Source of the DNA: Stomoxys calcitrans
Lineage: Eukaryota; Arthropoda; Insecta; Diptera; Muscidae
Direction: 5' to 3'
Assembly: GCF_963082655.1 (NCBI RefSeq)
Contig: NC_081552.1
Span: 128,311,494-128,375,493 of the forward strand
DNA: 64,000 nt
The notes beneath the pieces are model-generated. The model had not been told where the DNA came from, searched no databases, and worked only from the letters and a program-made list of their open reading frames with translations. The position numbers were made by a program, and so were the translations under genes. The stretch's first letter is position 1; each line of letters starts with the position of its first letter. Below, piece by piece: positions 45,101-56,675 of the stretch.

Positions 45101-45828
45101 CAATATAAACATACCAGTGTTCGAAAGTGCAAATTGCCTTGTCTGCCACTCTGCCCTCCCCTGCTGAAAGGCCTTTCATCATGGGATCCAAACGACAAGT
45201 AAGTGGTTTTTTTTCTCTTTTGTTTTGTTGTTGTTTGCCTAATTAGAATCACCACTTGCTAATATTGAGGCTGTGGCTTTGTGAACCGTTGGGCTATGCG
45301 AGAGCAGTGGTGGTTTTAGAGCAGGCTCTCTTTTAAATGATCTATTTCAAAATATATATTTTTCTTTTCGATCACAAATTGAACTATTTCAATTATTAAT
45401 TTAAACCTTGGGAAAAAACTTAGTGATTTCCAACAAAATCTGGAAAAAGGAATCGGCAATAACATTCATGTATGCGTTTCGATGTTATATTTTGTGATTT
45501 AACGCCTACCTTTTATTCTCTGTTTAAAGTTTTAAAAGCACCAAAACCTTTGAAGTCAGCCTATTGCTGCCATACGTGAATGATTTTCTTGTATTTTTTT
45601 TTCGCATATAGCAAGTACCCATTTGTTGTTGTAATCGAAGGCATTTGTACTCCATTTAGTGGCTGCAATTTTTGTTGTAATAATGATTTTGGTTAAATGT
45701 TTTGAAACTACAACAATATTTTAACCACCGAATAAGACCAAGCAAAGAATATCACTAATACACATATAAATACATCTCTCCGGAAACAGGTCATTGAACT
45801 TTATTCATCTTACTTTGCGTTTTTTATA
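42114..45828 (-). other. Intronic sequence upstream of the coiled-coil exon
   Basis: AT-rich DNA presumed to be intron of the minus-strand gene. It holds the MITE at 43424-43659, an A-rich stretch at 42990-43080, and otherwise no recognised element. Open frames here have no recognised motif and their conservation between the two units only reflects the duplication. Near 45120-45200 potential splice signals occur on both strands (see findings). Confidence 0.5.
43424..43659. mobile_element. Mariner-derived MITE, 236 bp
   Basis: Bounded by TA at 43422-43423 and 43660-43661, with ends ttgggttgcccaaaaattaa and tactttttggacaacccaa. It consists of about 100 bp of the 3' end and about 130 bp of the 5' end of the mariner at 15485-16436, joined near 43530, with the transposase gene removed. 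It is a simple deletion derivative. Confidence 0.9.
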
Positions 45829-46378
45829 CTCTCCACCATACGATGGGGGGTATACTAATTTCGTCATTCTGTTTGTAACTACTCGAAATATTCGTCTGAG
45901 ACTCCATAAAGTATATATATTCTTAATCGTCGCGAGATTTTATGTCGATCTAGCCATGTCCGTCCGTCCGTCTGTCTGTCGAAAGCACGCTAACTTCCGA
46001 AGGAGTAATGCTAGCCGCTTGAAATTTTGCACAAATACTTCTTATTAGTGTAGGTCGGTTGGTATTGTTAAAGGGCCATATCGGTCCATGTTTCGATATA
46101 GCTGCCATACAAACCGATCTTGGGTCTTGACTTCTTGAGCCTCTAGAGTGCGCAATTCTTATCCGATTGGAATGAAATTTTGCACGACGTGTTTTGTTAT
46201 GATATCCAACAACTGTGCCAAGTATGGTTGAAATCGGTCCATAACCTGATATAGCTGTCATTTAAACCGATCTTGGGTCTTGACTTCTTGAGTCTCTAGA
46301 GTGCGCAATTCTTATTCGATTGGAATAAAATTTTGCACGACGTGTTTTGTTATGATATCCAACAACTGTGCCAAGTAT
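45829..46378 (+). repeat. ~150-bp-unit repeat element, 5' part, cut by the duplication
   Basis: Starts at ctccaccatacgatgggggg and continues with ccgtccgtctgtctgtcgaa and three array units (gccatacaaaccgatcttgg and variants). It stops at the duplication junction at 46378. It is the same element as 50287-51635. Confidence 0.85.
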
Positions 46379-46571
46379 GCTCCTGATTTAATCGTTTCGT
46401 CTCCTGCTTTATTTGCTCCATTTTTAACTCGCACTCTCTTAAGTGTGTTTCTTGAGCTTCAACAGCCACTTCTTCGCCTTTAAGGTTTTTCCAATCTTGT
46501 GCGTAAGCTTGTAACATTTTGCATTCATGTTTTAATTCGTTTTGACGTTCGTTTGAATCCCGCTTACGTTT
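46379..46571 (-). pseudogene. Truncated copy of the coiled-coil exon
   Basis: Carries the same acceptor and the first 64 codons (to NQEH) of the exon at 41820-42113, then runs into tandem-array sequence. In frame it would add THWSC-like residues (actually TWHSCWIS) and stop at a TAA. It has no donor at the original place. Because the gene is read right to left, this lies upstream of the complete exon. Confidence 0.85.
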
Positions 46572-49500
46572 CTAGAAAAGAATTATAAATCAAAATATAT
46601 ATCTTACTTCTAATGTTGACAAATTTTTCATTGATTCTTAGTGAGAAAATGCTTTATTTTTTTAGGAATTTTGCAGTAATCCTCTGCATCACTATTTCAT
46701 TTAATTTTCATATGAAATTGAATTCTCAGCTTAGGTTTCCATTATGTTTTAAAAAAGATTTCGGGCAAGTGGCCTACCTCGAATAAATTTCAGCCCAGAG
46801 ACCCAAATTTCTACCACTTTTGCAGCATTTTGGGGTGAATATTGGAGATATATATTTTTTATATTCATTACAAAATAGCAAAAAACAACTCCGACAACCA
46901 CGCGTGTAAAAATAACAAATTTTTATGTGGTGGGTATAAATAGAATTTGGGGTATATTCATTTAGTCATTCCGTTTGCAACACATCGAAATATTAATTTC
47001 ACACCCTACAAAGTATATAAATATTTCTGAAGAACAAAAATTACGTAGGTAAAGTTTTTATCCGATTTCGGCTCCCTTTATCCGACCCAAATATGATTCG
47101 GATCGAACCATATTAAGATATAGATGCCATATGCACCGATCGGCCAATTAAGGCTCTTAAGCCGATAAAAACCGCATTAATATTCGAATATCGTTGTTAT
47201 TTTTATTCAAATCAATAATATTATACAAATTGCAGACTTAAACTTATATAACTAAAAAACAATACAAATATTTAACAGCATAATAAAATGGAAAGTTGAG
47301 TAAAACTACAAATCACATACACACACAACTGTACTCTCCGCCGAGAACCCTTTCGTTTTTTGGTTAAGTTTTTTTTTTGACTCCCGCAAAAGCTTTAAGT
47401 TGTCTATATTTCAAATTTCGAAAAGCCTCAAATTTAGAAATATACTGAGATATAAACTAAAAGAAAATAAAATAAACTATAAGAGGGAATAAATTAAAGA
47501 AAAATATATATAAAAAAGAAAAAAATATATAATAAAAGAAATAATATGACAGCAGTTGGGAATAATCGTAAATTATTGTAAAGGCACCGAATAGGAATTT
47601 AAACACAAGGGTGGATGTTTCATGTCGGCATCACGTAATTCATCCGTGAAATGTTAATGTGTGAACGCTGAAAACTGTAGCAACCGTCCATTCCGAAATG
47701 GAACTGATAACATAGAAATACCAGCCTCCATCAGAGGGATACCACTTTTTTCGATTTTGACCTTGGAAGAATATATGTGACAATATGCCTTTCACAGTCA
47801 GCATTATGAACAAAATGGTACAGCATACAGACTTACCCAAACGTATATGGGCTTTGCGCTCAGTGCCCGCTATAGGATATATTGGGTTGCCCAAAAATTA
47901 ATTGCGGATTTTTTAAAAGAAAGTAAATGCATTTTTAATAAAACTTAGAATGAACTTTAATCACATATACTTTTTTTACACTTTTTTCTAAAGCAAGCTA
48001 AAAGTAACAGCTAATAACTGACAGAAGAAAGAATGCAATTACAGAGTCAGAAGCTGTGAAAAAATTTGTCAACGCCAACTATATGAAATATCCGCAATTA
48101 CTTTTTGGACAACCCAATACCAAAGACGAGATTAAGGCCTGCATCCTAAAGTAAAGGGTGCCAATGCCAAAACAGCAAATTGCCCCTATAAAAAGCAACA
48201 CACGCACATTGGTCTCCTGGAAATTTCCCACTACACTTATGTCAAGAGAGACAAGAGACCAGAAATCAAATTATACCTTTGATTTCGCACACTACATTTA
48301 AACACTGTTGTTTCAATGTTATGCCATTGAGTCCTGGTGCCTTAGGCAATGATGTTATCTCCCTTTCTCCGCGACATATTGAGTTGTTTTGCATTGGTGT
48401 ATGTTGGGCCATTTCTTTTTTTTTTGGAAAGCTTGGAAAGAGCTTTGGAAATTTAAAGTCTTTCTCATTTCTGACAAGTGTTCCACAAGTGAAGAAGTTT
48501 CTTCAAGCTCTTAAAAATCCGTGGAAATAATTTTAAATTTAAATTGCTTTGATCGTTTCCAATCAAATGAATTTGTATTGAGAACCGCATTTATTTTAAA
48601 AGTTATAGTGAGTGTTTGCTTTTTATACCCGTTTGTCGGAAGATGGAAAAATTTTTGGTGTTTTTGCTAATTTTTGTTTTTTTTTTCTGAAAGGTCAACG
48701 TATTATTCTTACGCATATGAATTTTTTTTTAACGTGGAATTTTGGAGAAATTCATAAACCAAACTCCCATTGATCCTTAATTATTTCTGGCCTTTCCAAT
48801 CATTTATGGTGCTTTACGATTGCCGCATATATTAGGGAGTTATAACTTCTCCCTAGCAGATACAAGCAAAGGTTAATTTATTGTTGTTACTATTCTCTTA
48901 ACTCCAATTGAAAAACGAAAATACCATATAAAACGATACCCAATTTTAATGAGCGGTTGTCTGTTTCCTTCACATCTCAACTTTATCCTCTCTTTGATCA
49001 AATTGATTGTTGTGACGGACGAATACCCTGATCTATTGGGAGTGCCATTACTTCGCTTTTACGCAAAGCACATCAGTCTATCAGTTATCATCGTGGATTT
49101 AAATCGTTGTATCCGTGGTCAAGGAAGTGGAGGGGGAGTATTTGGGGACTGCAGTAGAGCCCTGGTCGCCGTAATGTGCTATGCAGCCCGAAGAATTGTG
49201 TTTATCTGCCTATAATTACAGCGAAAAGTGCCCTAGTTTATAGTGCGATCTATTCCGTTAAATCCTTTTTGTGACATCCTGAATTATTATTATTTGAAAA
49301 AAAAAACAAGGGAAAAAGTAACCTAAAAATCTTTCAAAGCTAATTTCTGCTTTGTATGCCTAAACCCCATGTAAATCGTTCGATTTTAGCCTATTCCCTT
49401 CATTATTTTATGAAAAAAAAAATGTTTTAAACGGTAATTTTTGGTTGATCAAAAAGAAAGCAAAAGTTTAAAGGAAAAAGAGTGTAACAATGTTACAAAA

Positions 49501-50286
49501 AAAAATTTTTTTCAAAACATTAACCCAAAGACTACAACAACAATTCACATAAAAGAGACAATATAAACATACCAGTGTTCGAAAGTGCAAATTGCCTTGT
49601 CTGCCACTCTGCCCTCCCCTGCTGAAAGGCCTTTCATCATGGGATCCAAACGACAAGTAAGTGGTTTTTTTTCTCTTTTGTTTTGTTGTTGTTTGCCTAA
49701 TTAGAATCACCACTTGCTAATATTGAGGCTGTGGCTTTGTGAACCGTTGGGCTATGCGAGAGCAGTGGTGGTTTTAGAGCAGGCTCTCTTTTAAATGATC
49801 TATTTCAAAATATATATTTTTCTCTTCGATCACAAATTGAACTATTTCAATTATTAATTTAAACCTTGGGAAAAAACTTAGTGATTTCCAACAAAATCTG
49901 GAAAAAGGAATCGGCAATAACATTCATGTATGCGTTTCGATGTTATATTTTGTGATTTAACGCCTACCTTTTATTCTCTGTTTAAAGTTTTAAAAGCACC
50001 AAAACCTTTGAAGTCAGCCTATTGCTGCCATACGTGAATGATTTTCTTGTATTTTTTTTTCGCATATAGCAAGTACCCATTTGTTGTTGTAATCGAAGGC
50101 ATTTGTACTCCATTTAGTGGCTGCAATTTTTGTTGTAATAATGATTTTGGTTAAATGTTTTGAAACTACAACAATATTTTAACCACCGAATAAGACCAAG
50201 CAAAGAATATCACTAATACACATATAAATACATCTCTCCGGAAACAGGTCATTGAACTTTATTCATCTTACTTTGCGTTTTTTATA
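46572..50286. other. Duplicated intronic sequence
   Basis: Copy of 42114-45828. No additional feature beyond those listed for unit 1. Confidence 0.6.
47882..48117. mobile_element. Mariner-derived MITE, duplicated copy
   Basis: Identical in structure to 43424-43659, carried along by the tandem duplication. Confidence 0.9.
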
Positions 50287-51635
50287 CTCTCCACCATACG
50301 ATGGGGGGTATACTAATTTCGTCATTCTGTTTGTAACTACTCGAAATATTCGTCTGAGACTCCATAAAGTATATATATTCTTAATCGTCGCGAGATTTTA
50401 TGTCGATCTAGCCATGTCCGTCCGTCCGTCTGTCTGTCGAAAGCACGCTAACTTCCGAAGGAGTAATGCTAGCCGCTTGAAATTTTGCACAAATACTTCT
50501 TATTAGTGTAGGTCGGTTGGTATTGTTAAAGGGCCATATCGGTCCATGTTTCGATATAGCTGCCATACAAACCGATCTTGGGTCTTGACTTCTTGAGCCT
50601 CTAGAGTGCGCAATTCTTATCCGATTGGAATGAAATTTTGCACGACGTGTTTTGTTATGATATCCAACAACTGTGCCAAGTATGGTTGAAATCGGTCCAT
50701 AACCTGATATAGCTGTCATTTAAACCGATCTTGGGTCTTGACTTCTTGAGTCTCTAGAGTGCGCAATTCTTATTCGATTGGAATAAAATTTTGCACGACG
50801 TGTTTTGTTATGATATCCAACAACTGTGCCAAGTATGGTTCAAATCGGTCTATAACCTGATATAGCTGCCATATAAACCGATCTTGGGTCTTCACTTCTT
50901 AAGCCTCTAGAGTGCGCAATTCTTATTGGAATGAAATTTTGCACTACGTGTTTTGTTATGATATCCAACAACTGTGCCAAGTGTGGTTCAAATCGGTCCA
51001 TAACCTGATATAGCTGCCATATAAACCGATCTTGGGTCTTGACTTCTTCAGCCTCTAGAGTGCGCAATTCTTATCCGATTTGCATGCATTTTTGCACGAA
51101 GTGTTTTGTTATGATATCCAACAACTGTGCCAAGTGTGGTTCAAATCGGTTCATAACCTGATATAGCTGTCATATAAACAGATCTGGGGACTTGACTTCT
51201 TGAGCTTCTAGACGGCGCAATTCCTATCCGATTTGGTTGAAAATTTTCATGAAGTATTTTATTCTTACTTTCAACAACTGTGTCAAAGAAGGTTCAAATC
51301 GGTTTATAACCTGATATAGCTGCCATATAAACCGATCTGGGATCTTGACTTCTTGAGCCTCTAGAGGTCGCAATTATTATCCGATTTGCCTGAAATTTTG
51401 TACTACGGATCCTCTCATGACCATCAACAAACGTGTTTATTATGATCTGAATCGGTCTATAGCCCGATACAGCTCCCATATAAATCCATCCCTCTATTTT
51501 ACTTCTCGAGCCCCCAAAGGGCGCAATTCGTATTCGAATTGGCTGACATTTTACACAGATCTCCAACATATAATTTAATGGTGGTGCAAACCGCATCATA
51601 TCTTGATATCGCTCTAACAACAGAGCAAATCTTTT
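50287..51635 (+). repeat. ~150-bp-unit repeat element, copy 1 without 3' end
   Basis: Head ctccaccatacgatgggggg, then a gtccgtccgtctgtctgtc microsatellite (50413-50440), then about six units of ~150 bp, each with 'catataaaccgatcttgggt' and 'cttcttgagcctctagagtg'; landmarks at about 50577, 50729, 50882, 51031, 51184 and 51334. The later units diverge. The element stops where a second head begins at 51636. Confidence 0.85.
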
Positions 51636-52805
51636 TATACCCTCCACCATAAGATGGGGGGTATACTAATTTCGTCATTCTGATTGTAACTACTCGAAAT
51701 ATTCGTCTGAGACCCCATAAAGTATATATATCTGTGATCGTCGTGAAATTTTATGTCGATCTAGCCATGTCCGTCCGTCTGTCCGTCCGTCCGTCTGTCT
51801 GTCGAAAGAACGCTAACTTCCGAAGGAGTAAAGCTAGCCGCTTGAAATTTTTCACAAATACTTCTAATTAGAGTAGGTCGGTTGGGATTGTAAATGGGCC
51901 ATATCGGTCCATGTTTTGATATAGCTGCCATATAAACCGATCTTGGGTCTTGACTTCTTGAGCCTCTAGAGTGCGCAATTCTTATCCGATTGGAATGAAA
52001 TTTTGCACGACGTGTTTTGTTATGATATCCAACAACTGTGCCAAGTATGGTTCAAATCGGTCCATAACCTGATATAGCTGTCATATAAACCGACCTGGGG
52101 TCTTGACTTCTTGAGCCTCTAGAGTGCGCAATTCTTATCCGATTGGAATGAAATTTTGCACGACCTGTTTTGTTATGATATCACACAACTGTGCCAAGTA
52201 TGGTTCAAATCGGTCCATAACCTTATATAGCTGTCGTATAAACCGATCTTGGGTCTTGACTTCTTGAGCTTCTAGAGGGCGCAATTCCTATCCGATTTGG
52301 CTGAAATTTCGCAAGACGTTTTTTATTGTTACTTTCAACAACTATGTCAAATAAAGTACAAGTCGGTTCATAACCTGATTTAGCTGCCATATAAACCGAT
52401 CTGGGATCTTGACTTCTTGAGCCGCAATTATTATCCGATTTGCCTGAAATTTTGTGCTATGGATTCTCTCATGACCTTTAACATACGTGTTTATTATGGT
52501 CTGAGTCGGTCTATAGTCCGATATAGCTCCCATATAAATCGATCTCTCTATTTTACTTCTTGAACCCACAAAGAGCGCAATTCTTAATCGAATTGGCTGA
52601 CATTTTACACAGGTCTCCAACATATAATTTAATTGTGGTCCAAACCGGACCATATCTTAATATCGCTCTAATAGCAGAGCAAATCTTTTCTTATATTCTT
52701 TTTTGCCCAAGGAGAGATGACGGGAGAAGAACTCGACAAATGCGATCCATGGTGGAGGGTATATAAGATTCGGCCCGTCCGAACTTAGCACGCTTTTACT
52801 TGTTT
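51636..52805 (+). repeat. ~150-bp-unit repeat element, copy 2 with 3' end
   Basis: Head tataccctccaccataagat at 51636, the ccgtctgtctgtcg microsatellite at about 51772-51802, four or more units (landmarks 51942, 52094, 52247, 52402) and the conserved end tggtggagggtatataagat ... agcacgcttttacttgtttt at 52745-52805. Head and end share an inverted match (ctccaccat / atggtggag). Confidence 0.85.
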
Positions 52806-52922
52806 TATATCCTTTTTTTGCCTAAGAAGAGATGCCGGGATAAGAACTCGACAAATGCGATTCATGGTGGAGGGTATATAAGATTCGGCCCGGCTGAACT
52901 TAGCACGCTTTTACTTGTTTTC
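52806..52922 (+). repeat. Extra copy of the ~150-bp repeat 3' end
   Basis: The terminal ~115 bp (gcctaagaagagatgccgg ... acttgtttt) is repeated directly after copy 2. Confidence 0.85.
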
Positions 52923-53149
52923 TTTTGCTTTCTTATACTTACTGAACAAATGTGCATGTAACATTGGAATTTCGCTTAACTGTCCGGTTAATAGTAACAG
53001 ACACTTACAAGTAGACGCCTAACACTGTAAAAAATCATGTTGGGGTAAATTACTTGAATTAAATTGTCTTCGAATTTTTATAAATATTGTTGCTTTTATA
53101 TATTTTTTATATCATCTACATACAAGTGATAACCAAGAAAATAATGAAT

Positions 53150-54271
53150 CTAGCTGGACAATGGCAAGATCCCATACCCGACGACGAGCAATAAGGCCGA
53201 GCCAAATAAGCGTGCCAATGCCATATTGTCAGCTAATAGACTTAACCAACTTTTACAGCCTTTTCGAGAAATTTAAATTGACCGTTGTATGGTACACATG
53301 GCTCAGTAAGACGGCTGCAATGTATTTGGGAAGAAAAGTAACTTGAAAAATCAGGAACAAAGACACTGGAATTCAATAGATTTTGTGGCCGTCTTTTCCA
53401 AGATTGGGAAGACAAGGATAGGCAAATATCCTCATATTAAGCCATCAGGCGGTGCAGTGGCGGGACACTCAATACCGCCTAACGGACAGGGAGCCGACGA
53501 CGAGACAATCACCGACTCTCTCAATATTTAGAAGACTAGGATAAGCAAAGATCCTAAAACTAAAACATCAGGCAGGGGCGAGAGACACAACACAGCCTAT
53601 CGAACAGGCACACGACGACGGAACTATCAACGACTTTCTTGAGATTAGGAAGACTAGGATGGAAAAAGATACTAATGCAGTGCAATAACAGAGAACTCAA
53701 TGCCGCTTAACGCACAGGGAGCCAACGATGAGACCATAACCTACTCCCATTTACTCAAGATTTGGAAGACTAGTATAGGCAAAGATCCTAAAATTGGAAC
53801 ATCAGGTGGTGCTGGGACTCAATACAGCCTAACGAACAGGAAGCCATTACCGACTTTCTCAAGATTCGAGAGACTAGGATATGCATAGATCCTAATACTA
53901 AAATATCAGCCTAAAAAATAGGGAGCGGACGATGAGACCATAACCCACTCCCAAGAAGCCAAACTTATGGAGGACCAATGACTGAGGTCATCCAGATAAA
54001 CCTGCACCGGAGCGAGACAGCTACTCAGGCTCTGATAAAGAAAATCAGCGAGGGCAAGATTCATAATGCCTTAATTCAGAAGCCATGGACGACCAGAAAT
54101 AATTTTTCTGGACTGAATCAACTACCAATTATTCTATGCTAACACTAATACTCGGCCAAGGACATGCGTCAGTTGCGTTGCCAACGGCCAAATGTGAAAT
54201 AAAAATATCCATTTCTTTATTGAATTGCAAACCTTTATGCAATTTACTTAGTAGCTGAATGTTCAAAACAC

Positions 54272-54278
<7 letters not shown>
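53150..54278 (+). pseudogene. Family A LINE ORF1 with tandem peptide repeats, and ORF2 start
   Basis: An open start at 53161 (MARSHTRRRAIRPS) leads into ORF1-like sequence. From 53390 to 53950 a ~105-129-bp unit recurs five times (landmarks 53400, 53528, 53641, 53757, 53862), encoding variants of IGKDPKIGTSGGA and GQGADDETITDS. The endonuclease follows in frame: MTEVIQINLHRSETATQALI and NALIQKPWTTRNNFSGLNQ near 53981-54125, then YANTNTRPRTCVSCVANGQM. The catalytic Glu (IQE in relatives) is Lys here (IQK). The frame is then broken by the insertion at 54279. Confidence 0.7.
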
Positions 54279-54312
<34 letters not shown>

Positions 54313-54740
54313 TCTTAAGTCTATAGATTATAATCCTTACAGACTAAATTATATGCTAAATATTTACGAATATATACATATTTTAGATTCAAAATAAATA
54401 AAACTATGTGTTTAAGTGAAGTATTAATTTTCTTTTAACAGAATCACGTTTTTCAGAGAGATCGATGAGGCTATAAAATTTATTAAATTCAACAAAGAGG
54501 CGGCGTAAAGGGTCGTTGTTTGCATAGTTTGATGTGAAATAATTTATTTGAAATAGCTGATAGTTTCGGGATGGCCTTAAGGGAACATTTATGTAAATTC
54601 TATTCAAAATAAAATCGGAGATTATTTTGCCTTGCATTATATTGATAAGGAAAGTAACATTCAGCATTATTCGTCGGCTTTTTAATGTTGGTAATTTTAT
54701 TAAGTTTAATCTGTATTTGACTGCATTAGACAAAAATTTC
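54279..54740 (-). mobile_element. 5'-truncated LINE 3' end with poly(A) tail
   Basis: A 32-nt T run at 54279-54310 is the poly(A) tail on the minus strand. Upstream, a frame (54404-54733) encodes the C-terminus of a LINE RT: LPTLKSRRIMLNVTFLINIM, INVPLRPSRNYQLFQINYF and DPLRRLFVEFNKFYSLIDLS. This motif order fits CR1/Jockey-like fly elements without RNase H. Only the last ~110 codons were copied, as expected for incomplete target-primed reverse transcription. Confidence 0.8.
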
Positions 54741-55405
54741 CAACGTTATACTAATTTTTATTTCAAGGTTGTATCTCCTGGCAACGTAACTGAAGTTGAG
54801 TTGCAATCCATAATAGACCCATTAAATTATGTATTTTACCCAGAGTTGTCAATGTCGGGTGCAACAGTGATAAGACCGGGAGACGGTGGAGTATACCTGG
54901 CATCACTTTATCTGAATTCTATGCAGAATTCTTGAATACTAACGACCTAACAACACTTAATATTGGAAACACCGCTACCTTTATTAATAGGATTAGGGAG
55001 AAGGTTTTAGATGTGACAATATGTTCGGAAAATCTAATATATGACGTTCAGAATTGGAGGGTCTTCATGGACCATTCATTCTCAGACCATCGCTACATTA
55101 GGTTTAGGCATGGCCAGCACCAAATCAGATAAGCATCCGTAATAAGTTGAAAACCAACTGGCCAAAATTCGGAAGACTACTCGGAAAAAGACTTGTGCAA
55201 GATAATTTAGATTGTCCAAGCATAGACGACAATGTCAACAATGCTACGACTGCACAAGTGGAGTCTTTCGCAGATAGTTTTTCTCCTCGGGAAAGAAAAC
55301 CAGCCCAAGAAAACCCCAGGATGACCGTGGAGAATCGGAATATTGGGAAAGAGGACCGCAGACTTTTTAACAGAGCATGTCGTAAAAAAGTGCCAGAGCA
55401 GCAAA
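54741..55405 (+). pseudogene. Family A LINE ORF2, endonuclease C-terminus and linker
   Basis: After an unassigned peptide (54765-54900) the family A frame resumes: EFLNTNDLTTLNIGNTATF, DVTICSENLIYDVQNW and MDHSFSDHRYIRFR, the end of the endonuclease. The linker gives KLKTNWPKFGRLLGKRL and SPRERKPAQENPRMTVENRN, matching the start of the copy at 10990. It is interrupted by the SINE-like repeat at 55406. Confidence 0.75.
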
Positions 55406-55740
55406 AGGTTGTTGTTGTTGTAGCCACAATTTCATGTGGAGGTGGCGATTCCGTCAAGCTTCTGTAGGAAAGCAAGCTCAGTCTGGTCCAAAGGAGCGAT
55501 CGCCGCGGGAACAGGTTGGTCATTGGCTATTTAAAGGCGCCAATAAATTGCCTTGTCATATCGAACTTCATAGGCACTCAGTATTTGTGCAGAAGCCGGT
55601 GCCGCCTGGCCTCTCACTGAGACTCTCCACTCGATACCGCTTATTGTCCGCTACTGCCGTTACAGCTACTCCGTATGGAGCATTCCACTATCCGAAAACT
55701 GTGGAAGCGCCCGGTAGCTCGTAGCTAAGCTTCTCGTGAC
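55406..55740 (-). mobile_element. SINE-like ~330-bp repeat with (CAA)n tail, copy 1
   Basis: On the minus strand it runs from attgctgtcacgagaagctt (55740 side) to a (CAA)n tail seen as ggttgttgttgttgt at 55406. The same sequence occurs at 58366-58640 and 58891-59221 in the other orientation. A clear Pol III promoter is not seen; the size and the (CAA)n tail suggest a short non-autonomous retroposon that could use family C machinery, since family C has the same tail. Confidence 0.65.
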
Positions 55741-56675
55741 AGCAATGAACATCACACAAAAGGCCTACAGACATATAAGCCTTACGTCCTTTCTACTCAA
55801 AACCATGGAACGTATTGTGGACACCATGATAAAGAGTGGGACATCCAGCGAACTGCTCAAATATAAACAGGATGCCTATGTCAAGGGAAGGTCGGTGGAG
55901 ACCGCCCTGCACGAGGTTGTGCATAAAATAGAAGAATCTTTCGATGACAAAACGTACACACTGGCGGTATGCATTGACATCGAGGGGGCTTTTAACAATG
56001 TGCGGACCGACACATTGATCCAATCCTTAGACCAGTATCGGATGGACCGGGTTCTTAGAGACTTGATAAACCATATGCTAAGGCACAGGTGGATAAATTG
56101 CGAATCCCATGACATACATATATAAGAGAAAGTGGCACAGGGGGGGCATTTTATAGCCACTCCTTTGGGTGAACACCATAAATAACCTATTACTGATGCT
56201 GACTGAGGAGGGATTTGAGCCCGTCTGATATGTAGATCCGGTTAGGATGCGAACCAGCTATGCATTGGCGCCGAAAGGATCTTGCATATAACATATGACT
56301 GGGCTAGGCCCAGGGGTCTCAATGTTGGAAGTGTCATATTCTGGAGCGTACTGAAAAGACTCACAGATGTTAAGCACTATGTAGACGGACCGTAGGCTCG
56401 ATATGGGGCCTGAATCCGAGGATAGTCCACTGTCTCTACAGGAGCGTGATTAGACCAATATTTACTTATACCTCAGTAGTTTGGTGGACTGCTATGAAAA
56501 TAAAGTGCAATATAAGGGCCATACAACAGGTTCAGAGAACATGTTGTCTTGGCACAGACGGAGCGATGAAGAAACCACTAGGGCACTGGAGACCATTCTA
56601 GATATCCGACCCATTGACATACAGATTAAATGAGAGACAGCCACTACGGCTTTAAGACTTAAGGCTGCGGCTATA
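55741..56675 (+). pseudogene. Family A LINE, RT region
   Basis: QKAYRHISLTSFLLKTMERI, QDAYVKGRSVETALHEVVHK and CIDIEGAFNNVRTDTLIQSL form the RT fingers-palm start. The catalytic YADD is lost in a degenerate stretch near 56110-56290. The thumb region follows in mixed frames (WWTAMKIKCNIRAIQQVQRT-like), ending near 56675 at a junction with a tandem-array repeat. Confidence 0.78.

Larger units (their letters stand above)
41919..46376. repeat. 4.46-kb tandem duplication, unit 1
   Basis: The segment from within the coiled-coil exon to within a tandem-array repeat recurs at 46377-50834 with an offset of 4,458 bp (4,460 in the middle, because of a poly(T) length change). By eye I see only a few substitutions (for example near 43412, 43972 and 45365) and homopolymer changes. 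The junction has a 2-bp match (at). Confidence 0.93.
46377..50834. repeat. 4.46-kb tandem duplication, unit 2
   Basis: Second copy of 41919-46376. From about 50837 the sequence continues into further array units without a break, so this edge is ancestral. It repeats the MITE, the intronic DNA and the truncated exon. Confidence 0.93.

Noticed and set aside
45950..52653. Minus-strand frames such as those reading MTAISGYGPISTILG and similar
   Set aside because: They are produced by the ~150-bp non-coding units, recur in register with them, and have no start or domain logic.
54279..54310. Assembly gap or sequencing artefact at the T run
   Set aside because: It sits exactly at the 3' end of a minus-strand LINE, where a poly(A) tail is expected.
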